The notes beneath the pieces were generated by a model, which ran no database searches, was not told the DNA's origin, and saw only the letters and a program-made list of their open reading frames with translations. 64,000 nt of DNA from Flavobacterium sediminis (lineage in GTDB: Bacteria > Bacteroidota > Bacteroidia > Flavobacteriales > Flavobacteriaceae). The stretch is taken from NCBI RefSeq assembly GCF_003148385.1, contig NZ_CP029463.1, positions 2,728,001 through 2,792,000 of the forward strand. The letters run 5' to 3'. Made by a program: the position numbers and the translations under genes. Positions 1-10,842 of the stretch are shown here, piece after piece (position 1 is the stretch's first letter; each line of letters begins with the position of its first letter).

Positions 1-1
1 T

Positions 2-1130
2 GGGACTCCGACAGAATCCGGAATATTTACTTATACGGTGACCACAACGGGTAATGGCTGTGATACGGCAATGACGAGTGGTACGATTACGGTAAATGAA
101 AACCATACGATAACTCAAGGAACAGATGAAACGGTTTGTGAGAATGATGCAATGATGTCAATAGTAATGATGATCGGAGGCGGCGCAACAGGAGCCACAG
201 TAAGTGGTCTTCCTACAGGTGTTAGTTTATCGGTATCGGGGAATACGGTAACGATTAGTGGGACTCCGACAGAATCCGGAATATTTACTTATACGGTGAC
301 CACAACGGGTAATGGCTGTGATACGGCAATGACGAGTGGTACAATTACGGTAAATGAAAACCATACGATAACTCAAGGAACAGATGAAACAGTTTGTGAG
401 AACGATGCAATGATATCAATAGTAATGACGATTGGAGGCGGCGCAACAGGAGCCACAGTAAGTGGTCTTCCTACTGGTGTTAGTTTATCGGTATCGGGGA
501 ATACGGTAACGATTAGTGGAACTCCGACAGAATCCGGAATATTTACTTATACGGTGACCACAACGGGTAATGGCTGTGATACGGCAATGACGAGTGGTAC
601 AATTACGGTAAATGAAAACCATACGATAACTCAAGGAACAGATGAAACAGTTTGTGAGAACGATGCAATGATGTCAATAGTAATGACGATTGGAGGCGGC
701 GCAACAGGAGCCACAGTAAGTGGTCTTCCTACAGGTGTTAGTTTATCGGTATCGGGGAATACAGTAACGATTAGTGGGACTCCGACAGAATCCGGAATAT
801 TTACTTATACGGTGACCACAACGGGTAATGGCTGTGATACGGCAATGACGAGTGGTACAATTACGGTAAATGATATTCATACGATAACTCAAGGAACAGA
901 TGAAACAGTTTGTGAGAACGATGCAATGATGTCAATAGTAATGACGATCGGAGGCGGCGCAACAGGAGCCACAGTAAGTGGTCTTCCTACTGGTGTTAGT
1001 TTATCGGTATCGGGGAATACGGTAACGATTAGTGGAACTCCGACAGAATCCGGAATATTTACTTATACGGTGACCACAACGGGTAATGGTTGTGATACGG
1101 CTACAACGAGTGGAACAATTACTGTGAATG
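2..1130 (+). repeat. Tandem 258-bp coding repeats, about 4.4 units
   Basis: The CATACGATAACTCAAGG motif recurs at 104, 362, 620 and 878, an exact 258-bp (86-codon) period. Units differ at only a few bases, such as GATGATCGG versus GACGATTGG and NEN versus NDI at the junction. The near-identity at DNA level points to recent expansion or homogenisation. The array continues beyond the left edge, so the true copy number is unknown. Confidence 0.95.
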
Positions 1131-3031
1131 AGCCTTATACAGCAACAATAAATTATGATGAGACAAGTTATTGTGAGTCTTATGGAATAGTAGCTGTTCA
1201 TTTTAATGGAACAGGAGTAAACGGTATTTATACAGCAACTCCTTCAGGTTTATCGATTGACCCTCAAACAGGAGAGATCAACACTACATTAAGTAGTCCT
1301 GCAACTTATACTGTAATGTATGAAGTGCCTCAAAATGGGGCATGTACTCCTTATTTTGTGACAACACAAATAGAAATAAAATCAGTTCCTATAATAACGG
1401 CTTCCTATAATACTGTTTGTAACGGAAATCAAACAGATATTGTTATTTCAAGTTCAAATGTTAACGTAAGTGACCTGACTTATACTTGGACAGCAACTAT
1501 AGTGAATGTAGATAATTCTACGTATAATCAATCGGGGGATCAAAGTGATATCAATCAAATTGTTAATCTCATGGATGGAAATACAACTGGATATATAGAT
1601 ATGCAAGTTGTTCCGACAGCAAATGGATGTATAGGTCAGCCTATTAATTTCATGGTACAGGTTAACCCTATACCTGATCCGGCAAATATCGACATTAACA
1701 TAGCCTCAGTATCTGTATGTAGCGGAGATGTGGTAGAGGTTAATATCTCAGGTCTTCCTACAGGTATGGACTTCAACTGGGTAGCACAAACCAGCGGATT
1801 GAGTACAACAGGTTCCACCAGCGGAACAACAGACAGTACGATCTCATTACCGTTTACGGTGAATGATCCTATGCAGTCCGGAACAGTATACTTTGAGATC
1901 ACTCCTGTTTTAGGGACTTGTGTAGGTCCTGTGATCGTGAGTGATACCATAACGGTAAATCCGATACCGGGTAGTATCTTAGAGCCAACAGTAGCACCTG
2001 AGATCTGTAGCGAAGAGATTGTTTATGACGATCTGGATATTTATGTAGGTTATCCGAATATAACAGGTGTAGAGGTTTACTGGGAAGTACAGGATGCCGT
2101 AGGCGTAACAGGAGCTTTACCGGGTAATACGAATGTATTGCCTGCAGAAATACCTGATCAGTTGTTTACAACAAGCGATAGTCAGGGATATGTGATCTAC
2201 AAAGTCTGGACACAGTTAGGTAGTTGTATGGGCGAGATCAAATACATTACGGTTTATGTGAACCCATTGCCAGAGCCGGAACTTGAAAACAGTGCTATCT
2301 GTGTGGAACAGGTGAGCGGTGTGGTTTATCAGACCACGATATTGAATGCAGGAGATTTCAGTGGCGGTAACTATCAGTTTGAATGGTTTATGGATGCCGG
2401 AAGCGGTCCTGTATCAGTAGCAACGTTATCTAATGATTCAACGTTAGAGGTATCAGAGGCAGCGAGTTATTATGTAGTGGTAACGAATCTGGACACGAAT
2501 TGTGAAGGGATCTCCAATACTGTAGTAGTAGAGGAGACCAATCCTGCGACAAATATAGTGACTACGGTAACGGATGCCTTTACGGATAGTGCAACGGTAG
2601 TGGTAACGGTATCCGGAGGAAGTAACGGAGATTACCTGTATCAGTTGGATGAGGAATCGTTACAATCGAGCAATGTGTTTACCGGAGTAAGCTCGGGAGA
2701 GCATCAGATCACTGTAGTAGACACACAAGGCTGTACCTTCTTACAGGATACGGTAACGGTGATAGACTATCCTAAGTATTTTACACCGAATGGAGACGGA
2801 ATACATGATACTTGGAATATTGTTGGATTAAATCAGGCAGAAGCTAAATTGTATATCTTTGACCGTTATGGTAAATTGATAAAACAAATAAGTACATTAA
2901 ATGAGAGTCAAGGATGGGATGGGACTTACAATGGGCATCCTTTACCATCAACAGACTATTGGTTTAGTTTGCAATATGAAGAGCATGGAGTAATGAAAGA
3001 ATTTAAAGCACATTTTTCATTAAAGAGATAA
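2..3031 (+). CDS. Repeat-rich secreted adhesin, 5' truncated by window edge, with T9SS type B sorting domain
   Basis: The frame is open to the left edge, so only about the last 1,009 residues are present. The visible part starts with nearly identical 86-residue Ig/PKD-like units rich in Thr, Ser and Gly, each with two Cys (in VCEND and NGCDT). More divergent Ig-like segments follow, to about residue 920. The last ~85 residues (YFTPNGDGIHDTWNI, then FDRYGKL and GWDGTYNG) form the gliding-motility-associated C-terminal domain (CHU_C/TIGR04131 type), which sends proteins through the type IX secretion system to the cell surface. The likely role is a surface adhesin; the ligand is unknown. A good terminator follows the stop. 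The sorting domain is certain by motif; the adhesin role is inferred. Confidence 0.9.
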   Translation, partial: GTPTESGIFTYTVTTTGNGCDTAMTSGTITVNENHTITQGTDETVCENDAMMSIVMMIGGGATGATVSGLPTGVSLSVSGNTVTISGTPTESGIFTYTVTTTGNGCDTAMTSGTITVNENHTITQGTDETVCENDAMISIVMTIGGGATGATVSGLPTGVSLSVSGNTVTISGTPTESGIFTYTVTTTGNGCDTAMTSGTITVNENHTITQGTDETVCENDAMMSIVMTIGGGATGATVSGLPTGVSLSVSGNTVTISGTPTESGIFTYTVTTTGNGCDTAMTSGTITVNDIHTITQGTDETVCENDAMMSIVMTIGGGATGATVSGLPTGVSLSVSGNTVTISGTPTESGIFTYTVTTTGNGCDTATTSGTITVNEPYTATINYDETSYCESYGIVAVHFNGTGVNGIYTATPSGLSIDPQTGEINTTLSSPATYTVMYEVPQNGACTPYFVTTQIEIKSVPIITASYNTVCNGNQTDIVISSSNVNVSDLTYTWTATIVNVDNSTYNQSGDQSDINQIVNLMDGNTTGYIDMQVVPTANGCIGQPINFMVQVNPIPDPANIDINIASVSVCSGDVVEVNISGLPTGMDFNWVAQTSGLSTTGSTSGTTDSTISLPFTVNDPMQSGTVYFEITPVLGTCVGPVIVSDTITVNPIPGSILEPTVAPEICSEEIVYDDLDIYVGYPNITGVEVYWEVQDAVGVTGALPGNTNVLPAEIPDQLFTTSDSQGYVIYKVWTQLGSCMGEIKYITVYVNPLPEPELENSAICVEQVSGVVYQTTILNAGDFSGGNYQFEWFMDAGSGPVSVATLSNDSTLEVSEAASYYVVVTNLDTNCEGISNTVVVEETNPATNIVTTVTDAFTDSATVVVTVSGGSNGDYLYQLDEESLQSSNVFTGVSSGEHQITVVDTQGCTFLQDTVTVIDYPKYFTPNGDGIHDTWNIVGLNQAEAKLYIFDRYGKLIKQISTLNESQGWDGTYNGHPLPSTDYWFSLQYEEHGVMKEFKAHFSLKR

Positions 3032-3061
3032 TTGATAATTATTATTTGTTATGGTTATGTG

Positions 3062-3100
3062 AAGAGTTGTTCTTAAATAAGGACAGCTCTTTACTTTTTT
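3062..3100 (+). terminator. Rho-independent terminator of the adhesin gene
   Basis: AAGAGTTGTTCTT and AAGGACAGCTCTT pair around AAAT, followed by ACTTTTTT. It lies 30 bases after the adhesin stop codon. Confidence 0.7.
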
Positions 3101-3154
3101 CATTACTAATTGACTAAAAGTCTGTTAAAATATAAAGAATTAAAAAAATAACTG

Positions 3155-3162
3155 TAATTTTG
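3155..3162 (+). promoter_or_regulatory. Bacteroidota -7 promoter element for the efflux operon
   Basis: TAATTTTG fits the Bacteroidota -7 consensus TAnnTTTG. It ends only five bases before the ATG of the HYC_CC_PP gene, so the transcript would have almost no leader. I see no clear -33 TTTG at the usual distance. Confidence 0.4.
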
Positions 3163-3167
3163 TTCTT

Positions 3168-3590
3168 ATGAACTATAAAACACTCCATAAAAGTATAGCT
3201 GTTGTAATGGTATTCGTAGTCTTATTTTCTACGTTATCATTTACAATAAGTAAGCACTATTGTGGTGATAAATTGGTAGATACAGCTATTTTTCAGGAAG
3301 CAAAGACTTGTGGAATGGAAAAGTTACAAGTGTTGACTAACTCAAAATGTTCAGTTACTAAAAAATCCTGTTGCTCAGATGAACATTTGGTTATTAAAGG
3401 GCAGGAAGAAATGAAACTCTCTTCATTTGATAAACTAAGCCTTGAGCAACAATTATTCTTCACAACTTTTTGTTATACTTATTTTAGTTTGTTCAATGCA
3501 ATTGAACAAAAAGAAAATAATTTTAAAGATTACTCTCCGCCTTTAATAGTCAGGGACATTCATCTACTTGATGAAGTATATTTAATTTGA
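3168..3590 (+). CDS. HYC_CC_PP family protein, first gene of a copper efflux operon
   Basis: A 140-residue exported protein. A hydrophobic segment (residues 8-28) is followed by the family-defining HYC (KHYCGDKLVD), a CGME motif and a CC pair (KKSCCSDEH). The PP motif appears as YSPPL near the C-terminus. This family is common in flavobacteria directly upstream of CusA-type pumps. The conserved Cys and His suggest periplasmic metal binding, but no function has been demonstrated that I know of. It is 87 bases upstream of the pump gene on the same strand. The family call rests on the order HYC, CC, PP. Confidence 0.75.
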   Translation: MNYKTLHKSIAVVMVFVVLFSTLSFTISKHYCGDKLVDTAIFQEAKTCGMEKLQVLTNSKCSVTKKSCCSDEHLVIKGQEEMKLSSFDKLSLEQQLFFTTFCYTYFSLFNAIEQKENNFKDYSPPLIVRDIHLLDEVYLI

Positions 3591-3677
3591 TTATTTGATA
3601 TAGGTTTTAAAAATCCGAAGTGGACTCAGTTCCGTTTTGGACAAAACTTTTTTGTCAAATGATTAAATTAAATAATT

Positions 3678-6600
3678 ATGCTTAATAAGATCATTAAATT
3701 TTTAATTGAGAATAAATTAGTAGCCGTCTTATTATTAGTATTGTTTGTCGGTTGGGGAATAATTCATGCTCCGTTCAGTTGGGATACAAAAGTATTACCC
3801 AATTATCCGGTTCCTGTTGATGCGATACCGGATATAGGTGAAAATCACAAATAGTATTTACAAAATGGGACGGGCGCTCTCCTCAAGATATTGAGGATCA
3901 GATTACCTATCCGTTAACGACTTCATTGTTGGGAATTCCCGGGGTAAAAACCATTCGGAGTTCCTCGATGTTCGGTTTCTCCAGTATCTATATCATTTTT
4001 GAAGAAGATGTAGAGTTTTATTGGAGCCGTTCCAGAATTTTAGAAAAATTAAATTCATTACCTAACGGATTGCTTCCTGACGGAGTTAGTCCTTCGTTAG
4101 GACCGGATGCTACGGCTCTAGGGCAAATATTTTGGTATACATTAGAAGGAAGGGATGAAAACGGAAAGGTAACGGGAGGTTGGGATCTGAATGAGCTTCG
4201 CAGCATACAGGATTATTATGTGAAATATGCCCTTTCCTCTGCTAGCGGTGTTTCTGAAGTGGCATCGATAGGCGGATATGTTCAGGAATATCAGATCGAT
4301 ATTGATCCTGAGCTGATGCGGCAATATAATATCAACCTTCAACAAGTAGTAAAGGCTGTAAAAGAAAGCAATCAGGATATCGGAGCACAGACTATAGAAA
4401 TAAATCAGGTAGAATATTTGGTTAGGGGACTCGGTTATGTGAAATCATTGAAAGATATTGAAAATGCAGTAGTAACGTCAAAAGATTTCACTCCGGTAAA
4501 GATAAAAGATGTTGCCAAAGTATCATTAGGGGCAATGACCAGAAGAGGGATATTAGATAAAGAAGGTGCTGAAGTGGCGGGAGGTGTTGTAGTAGCAAGA
4601 TACGGAGCCAATCCTCTGGAAGTCATTAATAATGTAAAAGAAAAGATTAAGGAAGTTAGTACCGGTTTGCCGAGTAAAAAATTAAAGGACGGAAGAGTCT
4701 CTCAATTGACAATAGTGCCTTTTTACGACCGAACAGAACTGATCCAAGAAACCTTAGGTACATTAAACGAAGCTTTAACTCTTGAGATACTGATTACAAT
4801 CTTAGTAATTGTAGTGATGGTTCTTAACTTAAGAGCCTCAATTCTAATTTCAGGTTTGTTACCGGTTGCCGTTCTGATGGTTTTTATAGCGATGAAAGCA
4901 TTCAATGTTGATGCCAATATAGTTGCTCTTTCCGGTATAGCCATTGCTATAGGAACTATGGTCGATGTAGGAGTGATCTTATCTGAAAATATCATAAGGC
5001 ATTTAGAAAGTGATTCCAAAAAGTTACCTATAAATACGGTTGTATACAATGCTACTTCAGAAGTTTCAGGAGCAATAGTAACGGCAGTTATGACTACAGT
5101 TATAAGTTTTATTCCTGTTTTCACAATGGTCGGAGCAGAAGGAAAACTTTTCAGGCCATTAGCATTTACAAAAACATTCGCACTGATTGCTTCTATAATC
5201 GTAGCATTGTTTATTATTCCGCCTTTTGCGGCATTTGTATTTAAAAGAAAATCACTTACTACTAAAGCAGCAGCGCTGATTCAGGCACTATTTGTTCTTA
5301 TCGGTATTACAGGATTGTTCTATGGGTATTGGTTGGGAATGGTCTTGATTTTATTCGGAGCAATATACTTCTTATCTAATACTAATGCAGTTATAAGCAA
5401 AAACAGAAATCGTATCAATATCATTATAGCATCGGGAACTATTATAGGATTGTTGTCAGAGTACTGGCGGCCTTTAGGTGTTGATAAAAGCCTTTTTATT
5501 AATCTACTATTTGTAAGTATTATATGTTTAGGGTTATTAGGTATTTTTTCTATTTTTCAAAAGTATTATACACACATTTTAAAATGGGCATTGCATCATA
5601 AATTACTCTTTTTAACCATTCCGGCTAGTGTATTTATTTGTGGAATGTTAATCTTTAAGAACGCCGGAAAAGAATTTATGCCCTCTTTGAACGAAGGAGC
5701 TTTCTTGTTGATGCCAACTTCAATGCCGCATTCCGGAGTAGAAGAAAATAAGCATGTCTTGCAACAGCTAGATATGGCTGTGGCCAATATTCCGGAGATA
5801 GAAACCGTTGTCGGAAAATCTGGGAGAGTGGAATCAGCATTGGATCCGGCTCCCTTATCGATGTATGAAAATATCATTTTGTATAAACCGGAATATGCCC
5901 TAAATGAAGAAGGAAAACGCCAACGTTATAAAATAAACGATGAAGGAGCCTTTGTGTTGAAGGACGGAAAAACGGTTTTTAATCCGAATACTATCAAAAA
6001 CGATTCAATAGATGAAAGGTTTTATAAAATTTCTCCCGATGATCTGATTGAAGATAATAGAGGGGAGTTGTTCAGAAACTGGAGACCATTTATCAAATCG
6101 GAAAATGATATATGGAATGAGATTGTAAAAAAGACAAAACTTCCCGGAATTACGTCAGCACCTAAGTTGCAACCTATAGAAACAAGGTTGGTAATGTTGC
6201 AAACCGGTATGCGTGCACCTATGGGGATTAAAGTAAAAGGACAGAACCTGAAACAAATAGAAGATTTCGGTATCCAATTAGAAGAGATCCTGAAAAATGT
6301 AGAAGGTGTAAAAAGTGAAGCCGTATTTGCAGACAGAATTGTAGGTAAACCTTATGTATTGATCGACATTGATAGAGAAAAAATAGCTAATTACGGCATA
6401 TCAATTCAAATGGTACAAGATGTTTTGAAAGTAGCTGTTGGCGGCATGCCACTTACCCAAACTGTAGAAGGAAGGGAGCGGTATGGCATACGGGTTCGTT
6501 ACCCCAGAGAATTGCGTTCAAACCCTACAGATCTGGCGAATATCTACATCCCGACAGCGAGTGGTAAACCAGTACCTTTAAGTACTCTGGCTACAATTCG

Positions 6601-7417
6601 ATATGAGCAAGGACCACAAGCGATAAAGAGCGAAGATACCTTTTTGATAGGTTATGTGTTATTTGACAAACTACCTGATTTTGCAGAAGTTAACGTTGTT
6701 GAAAATGCTCAGGATGTAATTAGTCAAAAGATAGAGCGCGGGGAACTGCTTGTACCGAAAGGAATCTCATACCAATTTACCGGAACATACGAAAATCAGA
6801 TAAGAGCCGAAAAAACCTTGTCTTTAGTAGTGCCTTTAGCATTGATCATAATATTTCTAATTCTTTATTTTCAATTTCGTTCGGTAACAACATCATTTAT
6901 GGTGTTTACAGGAATAGCCGTTGCTTTTGCAGGAGGATTTATCATGATGTGGTTGTATGGTCAGGAATGGTTTCTGAATTTCAGTTTATTCGGAGAAAAT
7001 TTACGGGATCTGTTTCAAATGCATACCATCAATCTGAGTGTTGCTGTTTGGGTCGGATTTATAGCACTTTTCGGAATTGCTACAGACGACGGAGTAGTCA
7101 TGGCAACTTATCTGAATCAGTTCTTTTCTAAAGAAAAACCGGAAACCGTTGAAGACATCCGAACGGCTGTTGTACATGCCGGAAATAAAAGAATCAGAGC
7201 GTGTTTAATGACTACAGTAACTACAATTCTGGCACTTCTACCGGTATTAACTTCAACTGGCAGAGGAAGTGATATTATGATCCCTATGGCAATTCCGAGT
7301 TTTGGAGGAATGATCATCGATGTGACATCCTATTTCATAGTTCCGGTGCTGTATAGCTGGAGAGAAGAATTAGTATTAAAAAGAAAATTGAAAAGCGATG
7401 AAAAAGCAAATTTTTAA
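3678..7417 (+). pseudogene. cusA: CusA-like heavy-metal RND efflux pump, interrupted by a -1 frameshift near base 3847
   Basis: An ATG at 3678 opens a protein beginning MLNKIIKFLIENKLVAV, closely matching the intact pump at 34322-38146. It reads to PDIGENH and then stops at 3852-3854. From about 3848 the next frame continues (QIVFTKWDGRSPQDIEDQ) to the stop at 7417. One missing base in the stretch GAAAATCACAAATAG restores a full pump of about 1,246 residues. The TM4-like motif AIGTMVDVGVILSEN resembles the Cu+/Ag+ class (HME4) of these proton-driven inner-membrane exporters. Without the shift, translation could start only at internal codons and would lose TM1. The base may be a true mutation or a sequencing error. 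The stop overlaps the next gene by 20 bases, showing an intact operon plan. Confidence 0.85.
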
Positions 7418-8627
7418 ATTACATGTAGTTGGGCTATTAGTTCTTTTTTCGATTCAGACTAAAGCGCAGGATCTCAATACAATTCTGGATGAAGCCTTAC
7501 GGAATAATCCGGAAGTACAAGAAATAGAATCACAATACAAAATTACTAAAGAGAAAGAGAATGAGGTAAATGTATTGCCTAATACAGAATTAGGTATAGG
7601 AGTGTTTGCTATTACGCCTGAAACGCGAACCGGAGCTCAGACATTTAAAGTTTCGGTTCGTCAAATGATTCCCTGGTTCGGAACGATCACAGCCCGAGAA
7701 AATTATGCGGTATCACTATCAGAAGCTAAATATCAGGATTTAGTGATAGTTAAAAGAAAATTGATCAGTACAGTTTCACAATCTTATTACAAACTGTATG
7801 AGATTAAAGAAAAGATAAGAGTATTGGAAGAAAACAAAACACTTTTAAAGACATACGAAAAATTAGCACTGACTTCGGTTGAAGTCGGAAAAGCTTCTTT
7901 GGTTGATGTTCTGAAATTGCAGATAAGGCAAAATGAATTAGCTCAGTTGCAAAGTGTTTTGAGCGAACAATTTAAAGCGGAACAAACAGTATTAAATAAA
8001 CTCCTTAACAGAGATTCTGAGATAGCGGTTGACCTTATTACTGATTTAGAAATTCCGGATGAGAAAGAACAAGTATCATTTGAAAGTCTGGAGATCCACC
8101 CGGAACTTCTTAAGTATGATAAGTTGTTTCATTCAGTTGAAAAATCAGAGTTACTAAATCAAAAAGAGAAAAGACCGATGATAGGTTTCGGTCTTGATTA
8201 TATCAATGTCGAGAAAAGACCCGATATGGATTTCAGAGATAACGGGAAAGATGCCTTGATGCCAATGGTTTCACTATCGATCCCTATTTTTAATAAAAAA
8301 TATAAATCAGTCAGCAAGCAAAACGAATTAAAACAGGAAGAAATTAAAGCACAAAAACAAAATAAACTCAATTTTTTAGAAGCAAGCCTGCAAAAAGCGA
8401 TTTCTAATAGAAATGCTTCCAGAATCAGTCATGATACACAAGTCAAGAATCTGGAGCAGGCAAAAAGTGCCGAACAAATTTTAATTAAAAGCTATGAAAC
8501 CGGTACAATTGATTTTAACGATGTACTTGATATTCAGGAATTTGAACTGAAATTTCAAATCAACAAGATTACTTCGGTAGTGGATTATTATATACAAAGT
8601 ACCATAATTAATTATTTAATTAAATAA
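7398..8627 (+). CDS. TolC-family outer-membrane channel (CusC-like)
   Basis: A 409-residue protein with a signal peptide (residues 4-23, ending QTKAQ) and the long alpha-helical, Gln/Lys/Glu-rich repeats of outer-membrane efflux proteins. It starts inside the end of the pump gene (20-base overlap), so the two are probably translationally coupled. With the pump and the adaptor nine bases downstream it would form a tripartite export channel. It matches the channel gene at 33109-34329 in length and layout, for example RQMIPWFGT versus SQMFPWFGT. The short length, without a lipobox, is normal for flavobacterial members. Confidence 0.88.
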   Translation: MKKQIFKLHVVGLLVLFSIQTKAQDLNTILDEALRNNPEVQEIESQYKITKEKENEVNVLPNTELGIGVFAITPETRTGAQTFKVSVRQMIPWFGTITARENYAVSLSEAKYQDLVIVKRKLISTVSQSYYKLYEIKEKIRVLEENKTLLKTYEKLALTSVEVGKASLVDVLKLQIRQNELAQLQSVLSEQFKAEQTVLNKLLNRDSEIAVDLITDLEIPDEKEQVSFESLEIHPELLKYDKLFHSVEKSELLNQKEKRPMIGFGLDYINVEKRPDMDFRDNGKDALMPMVSLSIPIFNKKYKSVSKQNELKQEEIKAQKQNKLNFLEASLQKAISNRNASRISHDTQVKNLEQAKSAEQILIKSYETGTIDFNDVLDIQEFELKFQINKITSVVDYYIQSTIINYLIK

Positions 8628-8636
8628 AGGGAAAAG

Positions 8637-10340
8637 ATGAAAAAAATTAGTATTTATATAGTATTAGTAGCTGTCGGATTGGTTCTCGGATGGTTACTTT
8701 TCGGCAATAAAGAAGCCAATAAAGAATCAAGCCCTGTAACAGCTCAAGAGGCTAAAAAGCAAATGTGGACGTGTTCCATGCACCCCCAGATTATGAAGAC
8801 TGAACCCGGAAAATGCCCGATCTGCGGTATGGACCTTATTCCGGTAGATCATGACCATCAGGGAGGTTTATCAAAAGAACAGTTTAAATTGACAGAGAAC
8901 GCCTTAGCTCTGGCAAATGTTCAGACAACTATAGTAGGAAATAGTGGTGGCAAGAGCAATGTTTTAATTGTATCGGGTAAAATATCGGAAAATGAAGAAG
9001 CAAATGCTGTCCAGGCCAGTTATTTTTCCGGGAGAATAGAACGATTGCACATCAACTTTACCGGAGAAGAGGTTAAGGCAGGTCAAGCATTAGCAACGAT
9101 CTATTCGCCGGAACTGGTCAAAGCGCAACAAGAATTGATAACGGCGGCTTCTTTAAAAAGTACCCAACCGGAACTTTACAAAGCGGTAAGAAATAAACTG
9201 AAATTATTAAAACTGTCAGATTCTCAGATCAATCAGATCGAAAGCTCAGGAAAGGTAAAGGAATATTTTCCTATTTATGCAACTGTGAGCGGAACGGTTT
9301 CGGAAAAATTGGCAGAACAGGGCGATTATGTGAAGCAAGGACAGCCTCTGTTTAAGATATCCGACTTAAATTCCGTTTGGGCTAATTTTGATGTTTACGA
9401 AAATCAGATAAGCAATTTTAAAGTCGGACAAGCCATAGTGATCACGACTGAAGCGTATCCTACAGAAGTTTTTAAAGCCAAAATAGCCTTTATAGATCCG
9501 GTTCTGAATCCTGATACCCGAGTGGTAAAGATGCGTGCAGTAATCGATAATAAAGACCGAAAGCTAAAACCGTCTATGTTTGTTAAAGGAAAAACAGATA
9601 GAGTTAGTCATTCAAAAGAGACCTTGACCGTTCCGGCTACCGCAGTATTATGGACCGGAAAACGTTCGATTGTTTATATAAAACCGAAGCCTGACGAACC
9701 GGTTTTTGAAATGCGTGAAGTCCTATTGGGGCAAAAAACAGGGGAAGATTATGAAATAACAGGAGGTTTACAAGCAGGAGAGGAGATTGTTACCAACGGT
9801 GTCTTTACAATTGATGCATCAGCTCAGTTGCAGGGCAAAAAATCAATGATGAACAGAAAAGAAGAACCTAACGGATCGGTTAATGTTCCGACAGAATTTA
9901 AGAATCAGTTGCAAGTCGTTTATGACCGATATATTGCATTAAAAGACGCTTTGATAAACAGTGATTCTAAACAGGCAAAGCAATTGGCTTCTGCTATTGA
10001 AAAAGCAATTGCAGCCGTAGATATGAAATTGGTTCCTAATGAAGCGACTCATAAGCAGTGGATGGCAATAGATCATGCCATAACAGAAAGTGCGGTTGTC
10101 ATTACAAAATCTTCAGATATTGAAGAGCAACGCAAAGTCTTCAAAAAAATGTCAAACCAATTGATTTTAGCCGTTCAGAATTTCGGAATCAATACAACGA
10201 CCTATAAATTGTATTGCCCGATGGCTGATAGTGACAGTGGTGCTTATTGGTTAAGTAATGAAGGAAAAGTTTTAAATCCCTATTTCGGAGATAAAATGCT
10301 AAAGTGTGGCGAAGTAAAAGAAAAAATTAATAACAAATAA
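8637..10340 (+). CDS. cusB: CusB-like periplasmic adaptor with heavy-metal-binding and DUF3347 domains
   Basis: A 567-residue protein with an N-terminal anchor (residues 5-23). A heavy-metal-binding domain follows (WTCSMHPQI, then CPICGMDLIPV, about residues 43-72), then lipoyl/barrel-sandwich and beta-barrel adaptor domains (about 100-390). The C-terminal DUF3347 region (about 420-565) ends in YCPMADSDSGAYWL and LKCGEVKEKI. The adaptor links the pump to the channel and probably delivers Cu+/Ag+. The two Cys/Met-rich ends suggest extra metal capture. Domain order is the same as in the 591-residue paralogue at 31331-33106. Confidence 0.9.
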   Translation: MKKISIYIVLVAVGLVLGWLLFGNKEANKESSPVTAQEAKKQMWTCSMHPQIMKTEPGKCPICGMDLIPVDHDHQGGLSKEQFKLTENALALANVQTTIVGNSGGKSNVLIVSGKISENEEANAVQASYFSGRIERLHINFTGEEVKAGQALATIYSPELVKAQQELITAASLKSTQPELYKAVRNKLKLLKLSDSQINQIESSGKVKEYFPIYATVSGTVSEKLAEQGDYVKQGQPLFKISDLNSVWANFDVYENQISNFKVGQAIVITTEAYPTEVFKAKIAFIDPVLNPDTRVVKMRAVIDNKDRKLKPSMFVKGKTDRVSHSKETLTVPATAVLWTGKRSIVYIKPKPDEPVFEMREVLLGQKTGEDYEITGGLQAGEEIVTNGVFTIDASAQLQGKKSMMNRKEEPNGSVNVPTEFKNQLQVVYDRYIALKDALINSDSKQAKQLASAIEKAIAAVDMKLVPNEATHKQWMAIDHAITESAVVITKSSDIEEQRKVFKKMSNQLILAVQNFGINTTTYKLYCPMADSDSGAYWLSNEGKVLNPYFGDKMLKCGEVKEKINNK

Positions 10341-10355
10341 ATTAATAGAAATAGT

Positions 10356-10766
10356 ATGAAAAAAGTGTTCTTAAGTGGTTTGATGCTTGCTGCATTAACC
10401 TTTACCGGATGTAAAAACGAAGCTAAAAGTGAAACGGAATCCGTTGCAACTGAACAAACAGAAAGTTCGGATAATGCAGAATTAGCAGCTGCTACATTCG
10501 GAGTACGAGGAAATTGTGAAATGTGTAAAAGCACTATTGAAGAAGCTGTACATCAATTGGAAGGAATTTCTAAAGCCGATTGGGATGTATCTAAAAAGCA
10601 GATCAGTGTATCTTTTGATGCGTCAAAAACTAATTTAGAGGCTATCCATAAAGCGATTGCTGACGCAGGATATGATACTGATAAACTGAACGGAAGTACA
10701 GAAGCGTATGACAATTTACCGGAATGTTGTCAATACGACCATGCTATGGAGATGAGTGTTCAATAA
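10356..10766 (+). CDS. HMA-domain lipoprotein, probable periplasmic copper-binding protein
   Basis: A 136-residue protein with a lipoprotein signal (LTFTGC, Cys at residue 20) and an acidic linker. A heavy-metal-associated ferredoxin-like domain runs from about residue 47 to 110, with the metal site GNCEMC in its first loop. It ends with YDNLPECCQYDH, a second Cys pair shared with the 113-residue protein at 38273-38614. It is the last gene of the operon, 15 bases after the adaptor gene. The likely job is to hand Cu+ to the pump; this is inferred from the domain and location. Confidence 0.8.
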   Translation: MKKVFLSGLMLAALTFTGCKNEAKSETESVATEQTESSDNAELAAATFGVRGNCEMCKSTIEEAVHQLEGISKADWDVSKKQISVSFDASKTNLEAIHKAIADAGYDTDKLNGSTEAYDNLPECCQYDHAMEMSVQ

Positions 10767-10792
10767 GCCTGAATGATTGAAGAGTAATCAAA

Positions 10793-10842
10793 TAATCCAA
10801 AGGGAAGAATAGCTTGATTTTTCTTTCTTTTGGATTTTTTTT
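10793..10842 (+). terminator. Terminator at the end of efflux operon 1
   Basis: ATCCAAAGGGAAGAA pairs, with wobbles, with TTCTTTCTTTTGGAT around a 10-base loop, followed by a T run. Confidence 0.65.

Noticed and set aside
2..1130. Regularly spaced repeats suggesting a CRISPR array
   Set aside because: The period is 258 bp in one open reading frame with no unique spacers; these are protein repeats of an adhesin.
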